Shown: piece by piece, positions 9,766 through 17,366 of the stretch | How the letters are laid out: each line of letters begins with the position of its first letter | How positions within the stretch are numbered: position 1 is the first letter of the stretch | DNA from: a bacterium M00.F.Ca.ET.205.01.1.1 | Lineage (GTDB): Bacteria; Pseudomonadota; Alphaproteobacteria; Rhizobiales; Rhizobiaceae | Reading direction: 5' to 3' | Assembly: GCA_004791255.1 (NCBI GenBank) | Contig: SRUQ01000004.1 | Span: 138,031 to 202,030, forward strand | Length of the DNA: 64,000 nucleotides | The notes under the pieces: generated by a model | What the model saw: only the letters and a program-made list of their open reading frames with translations | Databases searched by the model: none | What the model was told of the DNA's origin: nothing | Translations under genes and position numbers: made by a program

Positions 9766-10725
9766 ATGCTAGACGATGTAAGTAGCCTTGGTAAGAACTC
9801 GATTCGACGGCGAGACATACTCGGTTTCCTCGCAATCGCAACTTCCCCATATGGAACGTTTGCCTCACCCACTCGTTGGGATGCTATCGTAATCCAGCGC
9901 GCTGTCATGCCTAACTCCGTCGGCCCGGCCCGTACCTCACCTACCCTCCTCTCCGCTCCCATCGAACTCGCCGGCGACTGGGGCCGCATGCTGCCGCGGT
10001 CGGCCCAGCTGGTAGTCGAACGCATGCGGCACGCTTGCCTCAACGGCATTCGCCTCGTCTCTGACAGGCAGCCGACGCGGTTGCGCGTCGACGAACATAG
10101 CTCCGGTCCACCGGCCATTTGGCTGCACCCCGACGGAAGCAGCATGGCGTGGATCATCGTCGACATCAGCGAGCGGGACTGGTCGAAGCTCGCCTACCAA
10201 TTCGGTCATGAACTGGGCCACGTCCTTGCCAACAGCTGGCAGGCGGACGCCAGGCCGGCGGTTCCCTGCCAATGGCTGGAGGAGGCGATGGTCGAGGCAT
10301 TTTCATTGCGTGGCCTGGGGCTCCTGGCGAAAAGCTGGAAGGAGGATCCTCCCTTTGCCGGCGACAACGCCTTCGGTGATGCCATTGCCGAGTATCGCGA
10401 GAACATCATCAAACGCTATCGTGCGCTCGCTGACAGCCAGGGTCTCACCCGCGATCCGGCAGCGTGGTTCGCCGGCCACCGAAGCGAAATCGAACTGCCG
10501 GGTCTCAATCCATTCGCGCAAGCCATGTCCCTTACCATTCTTGCCGGGTACGAGCAGGCTCCGGACAGTATCGAGGCGCTTGGCGCACTCAACCGCTGGC
10601 CAGGACGAACCGGCGTTCCAGCCAGCCAGTATTTCCAGCGCTGGAAAAAGAGCTGCGCCGCGTTGGGCGCCTCGCCGCAACTTCCACTCCACCTGAGCGA
10701 GCTGCTGCGGATTCCGGCCCGCTAG
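9766..10725 (+). CDS. Putative exported zinc metalloprotease (HELGH)
   Basis: A 319-residue protein with HELGHVLANSW at about 148-158, a zincin HExxH motif. WLEEAMVEAF follows about 20 residues later and could supply the third ligand, as in gluzincins. The N-terminus has RRRDILGFLAIATSPYGTFA, which resembles a twin-arginine or other signal peptide. No recognisable domain lies outside the catalytic region. It follows the glycosyltransferase cluster by 62 bp on the same strand, but co-transcription is uncertain. Substrate unknown. Confidence 0.65.
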   Translation: MLDDVSSLGKNSIRRRDILGFLAIATSPYGTFASPTRWDAIVIQRAVMPNSVGPARTSPTLLSAPIELAGDWGRMLPRSAQLVVERMRHACLNGIRLVSDRQPTRLRVDEHSSGPPAIWLHPDGSSMAWIIVDISERDWSKLAYQFGHELGHVLANSWQADARPAVPCQWLEEAMVEAFSLRGLGLLAKSWKEDPPFAGDNAFGDAIAEYRENIIKRYRALADSQGLTRDPAAWFAGHRSEIELPGLNPFAQAMSLTILAGYEQAPDSIEALGALNRWPGRTGVPASQYFQRWKKSCAALGASPQLPLHLSELLRIPAR

Positions 10726-10830
10726 CCCGCGAAGAAAGCAGCGCGAAGCCGCATCGCAGGCTGGCCCTCCGACCTTCGCCGGCAAGTTGCGGGCGATCTG
10801 GCAGAGTGACCGGCTACGCGGCGGCCGGTC

Positions 10831-11190
10831 TCACCCCTTCCACATCGTCGAGCGGAGAAGTGCCTGCATGTGCTCTGGCAGGTCGAGCTCGCCGCGCACC
10901 TCGATCTCCAAAAGATATCGGGCCTTGGCCAGGCGATCGCCCTCCCTGACCGCAGGATAGGCGCAGACAGCCAGCAGTGCCCTTTCCTCCTCCCGGCTCG
11001 CTCTGTCCTGACCGCGGCGGCCGTCCCTTTCGTGGACAGCTTTGCCGAACGCCGCATAGGCCGTCCTGTGCGCTTCAAACAGCGCTCGCAGTTCGTCGGA
11101 TTGCTCTCGCTCTCGGTCCGGTGGCTCCGTGGCGAGAGCCGTTGCCGCAACCGTAGAGGCGACAACGGCGCTGCCGGAGTGGAAAAGCAA
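10831..11190 (-). CDS. Small hypothetical protein with signal-peptide-like N-terminus
   Basis: About 119 residues. The first 25 contain a hydrophobic stretch ending ATALATEP, typical of a signal peptide, and the codons just upstream read Ile-Asn-Arg-Arg-Val-Leu-Leu, suggestive of a twin-arginine signal. The remainder is helical and charged (REREQSDELRALFEAHRTAY, ARYLLEIEVRGELDLPEHM). The start is unclear: the frame begins with TTG at 11190, while a good AGGAG lies about 40 bp upstream but is followed by no standard start codon in this frame. Not recognised; no function proposed. Confidence 0.5.
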   Translation of the reverse strand: MLFHSGSAVVASTVAATALATEPPDREREQSDELRALFEAHRTAYAAFGKAVHERDGRRGQDRASREEERALLAVCAYPAVREGDRLAKARYLLEIEVRGELDLPEHMQALLRSTMWKG

Positions 11191-11343
11191 GACGCGGCGG
11201 TTGATCCTGGACGTGGCGAACTCTCCTCTTCACTTCATGGCACCCCAGATAGGGTGTCGTGGAAACAAGAGGCACCGTAGCACGACGGTTCGCTCATTCA
11301 TGTCAGGATGGATGCGCTCGCCTGCCTGGGAGCCAGCGCGGAA

Positions 11344-11979
11344 TCACCCCTGGCTATTCGAGATCGGCTTTCTCGAATATTTGGCCTTCAGCCACGTTTT
11401 CGACGGTCCGCTGCAATAGTGGCTATCGGCGCGTTTCGAAATGACGCCGTTAAGTCCGGTTTTCCCGATGGCACGGAAGATCGCCAGCGCACCGCCCTCA
11501 AAATGCTCGCTGTATTGGATCTTGCCGACGCCCGGCCCAACCAAGCGCCGCAGCGCCTGCTTGCGTTGCAGCAAGGGCAAGTGGGCAAGATTGCGACCGT
11601 CGAGATGGAGGATGTCGAACGCGACGAACACCAGCCGGCTCGGCTCGTTCCAGACCGCGGCTTCCAGCTCGGACGAATCGGGCGTACCCCGCTCGCCTGA
11701 CACAATCACCTCGCCGTCGAGAATAGCGGCTTGGCATGGCAGTTCGACTGCCAGGGCGATGGGCCAGTATTTTGTCGTCCAGTCCCAGCCGTTCTTGCTG
11801 TAGAGGCGCACCCCGCCCTTATCGATGACGACCTGCGTCCGGTAGCCGTCGAGGTCGGCCTCGCGAACCCACCCCTCATCTTCGGGCGGCTGCTCGACAA
11901 GAGTTGGCATCTGCGGCGGAATGAACTCGAGCCAGCCGCCGTCGCCCCGGCCGCCTTCGCCCTTGGCATGCTTATTCAA
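11344..11979 (-). pseudogene. Decayed ATP-dependent DNA ligase (LigD-type adenylation) domain
   Basis: The 211 residues align by eye with the adenylation domain of LigD-type ATP-dependent ligases: WVREADLDGYRTQVVIDKGG, ILDGEVIV, FVAFDILHLDGR, and GVISKRADSHYCSGPSKTW. Family motif I is E-x-K-x-D-G with the Lys carrying AMP. Here it reads E-A-D-L-D-G, so the nucleophile is replaced by Asp. The protein stops just after motif V (WLKAKYSRK), where intact proteins continue into an OB-fold domain. A one-base change would read K-Y-S-E-K-A-D-L-E before another stop, so the 3' end looks frameshifted. No polymerase or nuclease domain accompanies it. It is most likely a non-functional remnant. Confidence 0.7.
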
Positions 11980-12210
11980 TTACGCCACCCACCTTTGACG
12001 GACAGCGGTGGAGCGATCGGCACAGGCAGACCGACATCCCCCCAACGTGGAAATCTGCCGCCTGTGCCGAGGCCCCGCCAAGCCATTGCGAGCATCTGCG
12101 CGATAGGCCGGATTGTCGTTAGCTTCGCATCCAAATACTTATCTTGGCGTACATATCTCGCTGTTGCAGCGCTCTTGCACCACGCGGTCCTTTGGCCAAT
12201 CTGGAACTGG

Positions 12211-12549
12211 TCAGTCCATCAAAAGCACCACGGCGGGGTGCAGCTTCGTCAGATTAGGCAATGATTTCGACTGCCAGGGTATGTCGGGCGTTCCACGCAC
12301 GACGAGTCGAACATCAGGATGCTTGCGCACCTCGATGGTAAATTTCGCCAGCAGGTTGATGCCGGAAGAGTTGAGGAAGTGAAGGTCCTTCAGATTGAGC
12401 GTGATGGAAGCGGGATTCGAGGCAAGAACACTGGTCGCCAACGCCGTGATAGGTGCACCGGCATCGGAGCTGGGAAGCCGCATTGCACCGTCGAAGAAAA
12501 TTTCGCTTCCTTCAGTCCACACGCGGTAGTCGTCGGTCTTGATTTCCAT
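12211..12549 (-). CDS. STAS-like anti-sigma antagonist-type regulator
   Basis: 112 residues with a STAS-like fold pattern: alternating strands and helices, and LNLKDLHFLNSSGINLLAKF around the loop that carries the phosphorylatable Ser in SpoIIAA-type proteins (LNSSGINLL). It resembles the slr1659-type regulators that occur with HATPase partners and SpoIIE phosphatases. It is the last gene of the minus-strand operon, 18 bp after the HATPase-like gene. Expected role: toggled by phosphorylation (the upstream HATPase-like protein) and dephosphorylation (the SpoIIE phosphatase). Its downstream target is unknown. Confidence 0.75.
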   Translation of the reverse strand: MEIKTDDYRVWTEGSEIFFDGAMRLPSSDAGAPITALATSVLASNPASITLNLKDLHFLNSSGINLLAKFTIEVRKHPDVRLVVRGTPDIPWQSKSLPNLTKLHPAVVLLMD

Positions 12550-12567
12550 AACCTGGTTTCGTTTCGT

Positions 12568-13128
12568 TTAGTTGTGAATTTGCGAGATCGGAATGGAGGC
12601 ATATGTCTCCAGGCAAATGCGATCGCCTTCTTCGGCCGAGCTGAATATCCAGGCCAGGCGTGCACCATAGTCGCTCATCAACGTCAGCAATCCGAGTCCG
12701 GAGCCTGACACGTCGGGGTTCGCGGCATTCGCTTCAATTCGCTGTATCAGCAGGTCTCTCGGGTCGCCAACCGTGATGACCGCCAGAAGGGTTTTGAACT
12801 CAGACGCATCTTCACCATCGACGTCATTCGACACCTTGATCTTGAAGCACTCCGAATCCATCGACGCCTCGATCACGATCTCACCCGGCGCGCGAAACTT
12901 GACGGCGTTCTCAATGAGCTCGTTGACCAGATATCCGATGCTGTGCCGCACTTCCATGTAGTCATTGCGGGACGACCGGAAGCGCAAGGCGAAAAAATCG
13001 GCGATGAAGTCCGAAGTCGTGGCACAATGACGCCAACTCAAGTCGAGAGGTCCGTCGAACAGCCGGACGCGACTGACGCTCTCCTTCATCCCGATTGCAA
13101 TGTCAGGGGTCCCGAACATCGTTGTCAT
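12568..13128 (-). CDS. HATPase-like serine kinase/anti-sigma-type regulator (intact motifs)
   Basis: 186 residues resembling slr1658-type ATP-binding regulators. An N-box is present (YLVNELIENAVKF, about 67-79), as is a glycine-rich lid GSGLGLLTLMSDYGARLAW near the C-terminus. Both are features of GHKL ATPases such as SpoIIAB. A SWRHC motif near residue 31 is shared with the paralogue encoded at 16669-17190. The start is two bases after the phosphatase stop codon, and the STAS gene follows by 18 bp. Likely a kinase or sequestering partner for the STAS protein. Confidence 0.75.
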   Translation of the reverse strand: MTTMFGTPDIAIGMKESVSRVRLFDGPLDLSWRHCATTSDFIADFFALRFRSSRNDYMEVRHSIGYLVNELIENAVKFRAPGEIVIEASMDSECFKIKVSNDVDGEDASEFKTLLAVITVGDPRDLLIQRIEANAANPDVSGSGLGLLTLMSDYGARLAWIFSSAEEGDRICLETYASIPISQIHN

Positions 13129-13130
13129 TG

Positions 13131-15497
13131 CTATGTGTGCCTTATGATCACAAGAGTGATGTCGTCGTGGATCTTCTGGACTCCGATATGGGCCATCAGA
13201 TCCTCGATGATCCCGGTCTTGATCTCCTCGGCGCTGCCGCCGTGACGTTTTTTTGCGCTGTGGCAGAGGCGCTCGAACCCGAACAGCCTTTTATCCTGGT
13301 CCTCCGCCTCGGTCACACCATCGGTGTGCAGCACGATCACGTCACCACTCTCGAACGGGATGTCACGCGTGTCGATGAACTTCGAGATGTCACTCTCCAG
13401 ACCAACCGGCAGGCCCAGATCAATCGTATCGATGCGTTCGACTTCCCCGTCCGCACGAACGACGAGAACGTCCTCATGCTGGCCGGATAGCGTTACCCGC
13501 TCATCCTCGAAGTCAAGAAAGGCCAGCGAGAGATGCTTGCCGGTGTTCGTCCGCTCGATGTTCTTGTAGATCGCTCTGTTCAGCCGGTCCAGGAACTGGT
13601 GCGGATCCCCCTCGTTGGTCTCCTGCAACGCGCGTGCAACGGACTGGACCATCAGCATCAGCACGCCGCTCTCGAGGCCATGACCGGTCACGTCGCCGAT
13701 GCCGATCTTGACCCCTCTCCCGTTCTGCAGGACGTCGTAGTAGTCACCGCCGACTTCGTCGGCCGGCCGCATGTAAGCTGCGATCTCCAGCCCCGGAATC
13801 GATTCGAGTTCGAATGGCTTCGGCAGGACCATCAACTGGATCTGCCTGGCAACCGCCAGCTCGGCGCCGAGGCGGACGTTCTCGTCCCGCAGCTTTTCGT
13901 TGAGTGCGGATATCTGTTGATTGGCGTCCCCGAGCTCCCTGGTCCGCTCGTCGACGAGTTGCTCGAGGTTTTCCGTGTGAAAGCTTATCTGCTCAGCCAT
14001 GCGGTTGAAAGCGATCCCTGCCGCTCCAACCTCGTCGCGCGTCGGAATGCTCACGCGGACTGAATAGTCCTTGGTCTGGAGCCGCTGGGCGGCGCTGGCA
14101 AGCGCCCTGAGGCCCGCGGTGATCCGCTTGGAAATTCCGAGCACGGCCGCGAAAACGATCAGAAGCGAAACGATGATCGCACCGATCTGAAAGAGCAGGA
14201 TACGATTGGTTGCGCGCGAAATACTCTCCTGCGCGGCGAACAAGGACGCATAGATCTCCCGTTCGGGAACGACGATCCCGACCGACATCGTTTCGGACTT
14301 GATCGGTCCCGAACTCCACAGATTGGTCGGCTTCAATCTCTTGAGGACGACGATGTAGGGTACGCGCTCGCCCTTGTTGTCGAGCATGATATGCTGGATG
14401 ACGCCATCATTGTTCTGGTCGAGAGGCAGTGACGCGATCGCCGGCTGCACACTTGTCCGCAGGGACCTCTCCAGGCCGGTGACGCCTTGCGTGCCCGCAT
14501 CGCTTGATGAAGTCAGGCCGATGATCGCCTGGCCCGACGGGTTGATCGCCACCACGTTGCCGGTCGACATAGTGAGGAACCCGAACCCGGTCTCGGCGAT
14601 CTTCACACGTTCGACGACTTCCGCGAGCTGGTCGAGAGTGATGTCCGCCCCCGCCGTACCGGCGATGCCTGTGCGGTCGCGCGTCCACAACGGCTGGAAA
14701 AAGCTGACGATTAGCTTTCCCGTGATTGCATCGGTGTAAGGCGCTGTCTGGGTAATGTCGCTAGGGACGGGACGAGAGGCTGGATCCCCGGCCCATTGCT
14801 GCCATGAACCATAGATACCCGGAAAGAAGAACTCCCAGAACTCCGCCTTGTTGTGGCCAGGATAGAGCTTGTCGAAGGTCTGTGCCTGGTCCGTATACGG
14901 AACTGTCCTGAAGATTGGCCGTTCTTTTGGGCCAATATAGTACATTTGCAATTTGGACGATCCGCTGGCCATGAGAGTAGGCGCGACGAGATCGATCACG
15001 GTACTGTCTTCTATTTCCTTCCGAACGCCCGGCAGCGGAGTATGATCGGCACCCAGCAGGTAGCCCCAGACGCTCACCACCGAAGGCGCACCCGGCAGAT
15101 TCTGCGCCCAATCGCCCCGCGCGTCGTAGACGACCTTCACGGAGCCGGGCGCCTCTTGCGAAAGCGTCGCTCCGACCTGTTGCTGCCTGCTTGGATCGTC
15201 GATCTGGGCCTGCAGCACGCCGGCCAGAGCCTTGACGTCGCCATGAACCCGGTCGAGCAGCAGGTCGACGCTCAACGCCGTCGATTGGGCATAGGAACGA
15301 ATGTATTCCTGGTTTGCGGTCGTCAGTCCCTCACCGACTTCCGATGTGGCATCGCGCGACAACTTCTGAACGTTCCAAAGTGCCAAACCACCGCTCAGCA
15401 GGAGGTCGAACAGTACGGCGCCGCCAACGACCAATACGAATTTCGCTCGAAAGGAGCGCAGGCCGAAGCGCGGTGCGGGCTCATTGTCGGCTTTCAT
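13131..15497 (-). CDS. SpoIIE-family protein phosphatase with Cache-like sensor and HAMP
   Basis: About 788 residues in classic receptor layout: membrane segment at about 15-38 (FVLVVGGAVLFDLLLSGG), a large periplasmic sensor of about 380 residues with Cache-like features, a second membrane segment near 430-455 (ILLFQIGAIIVSLLIVFAAV), HAMP, a coiled coil (LRDENVRLGAELAVARQIQ), then a PP2C/SpoIIE phosphatase domain. Metal-binding motifs are intact: EVGGDYYDV, IGDVTGHGLESG and HTDGVTEAED. The layout resembles SiaA. The start at 15497 is chosen because its ATG overlaps the preceding stop as ATGA; a longer start at 15533 is possible. Expected to dephosphorylate the STAS partner(s) in response to an external ligand. 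Confidence 0.85.
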   Translation of the reverse strand: MKADNEPAPRFGLRSFRAKFVLVVGGAVLFDLLLSGGLALWNVQKLSRDATSEVGEGLTTANQEYIRSYAQSTALSVDLLLDRVHGDVKALAGVLQAQIDDPSRQQQVGATLSQEAPGSVKVVYDARGDWAQNLPGAPSVVSVWGYLLGADHTPLPGVRKEIEDSTVIDLVAPTLMASGSSKLQMYYIGPKERPIFRTVPYTDQAQTFDKLYPGHNKAEFWEFFFPGIYGSWQQWAGDPASRPVPSDITQTAPYTDAITGKLIVSFFQPLWTRDRTGIAGTAGADITLDQLAEVVERVKIAETGFGFLTMSTGNVVAINPSGQAIIGLTSSSDAGTQGVTGLERSLRTSVQPAIASLPLDQNNDGVIQHIMLDNKGERVPYIVVLKRLKPTNLWSSGPIKSETMSVGIVVPEREIYASLFAAQESISRATNRILLFQIGAIIVSLLIVFAAVLGISKRITAGLRALASAAQRLQTKDYSVRVSIPTRDEVGAAGIAFNRMAEQISFHTENLEQLVDERTRELGDANQQISALNEKLRDENVRLGAELAVARQIQLMVLPKPFELESIPGLEIAAYMRPADEVGGDYYDVLQNGRGVKIGIGDVTGHGLESGVLMLMVQSVARALQETNEGDPHQFLDRLNRAIYKNIERTNTGKHLSLAFLDFEDERVTLSGQHEDVLVVRADGEVERIDTIDLGLPVGLESDISKFIDTRDIPFESGDVIVLHTDGVTEAEDQDKRLFGFERLCHSAKKRHGGSAEEIKTGIIEDLMAHIGVQKIHDDITLVIIRHT

Positions 15498-16672
15498 TGC
15501 GGGCGTCGCCCCGATGCGACCCAGATCGGCCAACCCGCGTAACCCTTGGGGTGGAGCGCTGCGAAAATGTGGTCCTGGAAGCCCTGCCGGAACCGTGCGA
15601 CGAACTCCGGTCCATCGCCGCGTCTGGCCGCCATGTCGCCCGCATAGACATCCGCCCAGGCCGCAATGACTTCCGCGAAATCCTGCGGATCGCCGTCCAG
15701 GTTGGTAACCATGAAGGTCTCGACACGTATGTCTTCGAATCCGGCCTCCATCAGATACCGCCGGCTCTTGGGCCCAAGCTCGACGTCCATCTCGAAATGC
15801 CCGAACAGCTTCGCCACCTCATTGTAGGTCCAACGAATGCTTTCGGCGCGGGGCTCGCCCAGGCAATGCGAATTCTTCTCGTTGGTGATGTAGACCCGCC
15901 CGCCCGGCTTGCAGATGCGGTAGAGCTCCTTGAGGATAAGTTCAGGCCGATTGAATATCTGAAGGGAATGCCGGCAGGTCACCAGGTCGAACTGCGCTTC
16001 GTCGAGCAGCATCTCCGACGCATCGCCATAGGTATATTCGATGCCCCGGATATCGAATTCCCGCATCACCTGTCGAGCATAGGTCAGGCTCGATATGGAA
16101 TGGTCCAGGGCGACGATCCGCGATGGCTGGAACTCCTTCTGCACGAGCACGGCGAAATCGCCGATCCCGCAACAGATGTCGGCCATGACGATCCCGTGCC
16201 TCATGCCGTGTCGCGGCAAGATTGCGCGCTCGTGGCGCCAGGTCATCTTCGTCTGGGAGCGCAGGATCGGTACGAACCCGCCCTCCTCGAGGAAGCCCTG
16301 GCCCGGATAGAATTCGCTGTCATACTCTTGGACCGTAATGTTCGGCTCGATTCCGCTCAAGCGACCGAATTTTCGCGAGGTCCATCCGACGACGCTTGAC
16401 GTGATGACGACGAATTTGAGATCGGGCCGAGCACGGCAGGCGTCGAGGATGACCCTCGAAAAGGCGTGAAACGCGGCGTTGTTCATCTGCGTCAGGCGTC
16501 TGACGTTGACGTAGAGAACGCCCCGCACGCGGCCGATCGCGTCACGAAGCGATGCGATGCTGGGCCCAAGCTCATCGATCGCCTGAGGCCGGACCACCCC
16601 GGATATCGAGAACTCCTGGTTGTTCGCGTCGAATTGCGCCCTGAAGCGTGGGAGAACGTCATAAGGGCTCAA
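15494..16672 (-). CDS. STAS-like domain fused to SAM-dependent methyltransferase
   Basis: 392 residues. Residues 1-115 form a STAS-like domain (VLYVNVRRLTQMNNAAFHAF, then FVVITSSVVGW) matching the stand-alone STAS protein at the operon end. The loop that carries Ser in the partner reads MNNAAF here, so the phosphoacceptor is missing. Residues about 165-390 are a class I methyltransferase: VMADICCGIGDFAVLV (motif I), RIVALDHSISSLTYAR, and FDLVTCRHSLQIFNRPE. The start is TTG overlapping the preceding stop as TTGA, so translation is probably coupled. The methyl acceptor is unknown. A UbiE-like annotation would be possible, but nothing in the neighbourhood suggests quinone synthesis. Confidence 0.75.
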   Translation of the reverse strand: MSPYDVLPRFRAQFDANNQEFSISGVVRPQAIDELGPSIASLRDAIGRVRGVLYVNVRRLTQMNNAAFHAFSRVILDACRARPDLKFVVITSSVVGWTSRKFGRLSGIEPNITVQEYDSEFYPGQGFLEEGGFVPILRSQTKMTWRHERAILPRHGMRHGIVMADICCGIGDFAVLVQKEFQPSRIVALDHSISSLTYARQVMREFDIRGIEYTYGDASEMLLDEAQFDLVTCRHSLQIFNRPELILKELYRICKPGGRVYITNEKNSHCLGEPRAESIRWTYNEVAKLFGHFEMDVELGPKSRRYLMEAGFEDIRVETFMVTNLDGDPQDFAEVIAAWADVYAGDMAARRGDGPEFVARFRQGFQDHIFAALHPKGYAGWPIWVASGRRPQ

Positions 16673-17190
16673 TGTTCCAGGCCCTCAAGCGGAAGATCCA
16701 CGACGAGCCTGATCGCATCGCCCTCGGCTTCCTCGACCCTGAATGTCGCGTTGTAGTCGACAGCCAGTTCCAGGAGTACGACCTCCCGGCTGGGCGCCAA
16801 ATCCCCAGACACCGAATTAAGGTATCGCTCCCTGGCCTCAGTTCCTGCGACTTGCGACACGGCTTGTTCGTAGAATTGGCGCTCCTCCGGCACGCAGGGG
16901 AAAGTCAGCTCGATCCTGTCTGTCGCGCCATGGCGAGACACCCTGCATGCCAGTTCGCCATCAGCATGGCGGGTACGAAACGCGACTTCCAGCAATTCGT
17001 TAAAGGCAGAGGAAAAGAGATTTGAATGCCGGACCGAGTCCGATCTGTTTTGACTGATCATCCTGGCCATGTATGTCGAGACATAATCGCAGTGTCTCCA
17101 GGCTGAGACGAAAGCTTTGATTTCCATGTCGATCTGGATCATGGGTGCAAAACTCGGCTCGCCAGCCAGCTCATGATGAACAGGTCCCAT
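16669..17190 (-). CDS. Degenerate HATPase-like partner-switch protein
   Basis: 173 residues from an ATG at 17190. A strong GGGAGGA seven bases upstream favours this start over an in-frame GTG at 17259. It is a paralogue of the HATPase-like protein at 12568-13128: both have a WRHC motif followed by a helical segment and an N-box-like stretch. Here the N-box reads FNELLEVAF, so the second Asn is Val, and no glycine-rich lid is visible before the end (VVDLPLEGLEH). It probably cannot hydrolyse ATP normally and may act by binding only. Its stop overlaps the start of the STAS-methyltransferase gene. Confidence 0.65.
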   Translation of the reverse strand: MGPVHHELAGEPSFAPMIQIDMEIKAFVSAWRHCDYVSTYMARMISQNRSDSVRHSNLFSSAFNELLEVAFRTRHADGELACRVSRHGATDRIELTFPCVPEERQFYEQAVSQVAGTEARERYLNSVSGDLAPSREVVLLELAVDYNATFRVEEAEGDAIRLVVDLPLEGLEH

Positions 17191-17366
17191 CCGCGTCCTC
17201 CCTTGCTCCATCAGCATTGAGCCCTCGCGGGTGATGGCCTCCGCGACGAAAAATTTCACCGCGCCCCGTGATAAGCCACTCTCGCACCGACTCGACGAAT
17301 TGCGCGGTATCTGCCTCGATCGCCTCTACAAATCTCCACTTCACCGTTAACAAAGGGTGCAAGGCG

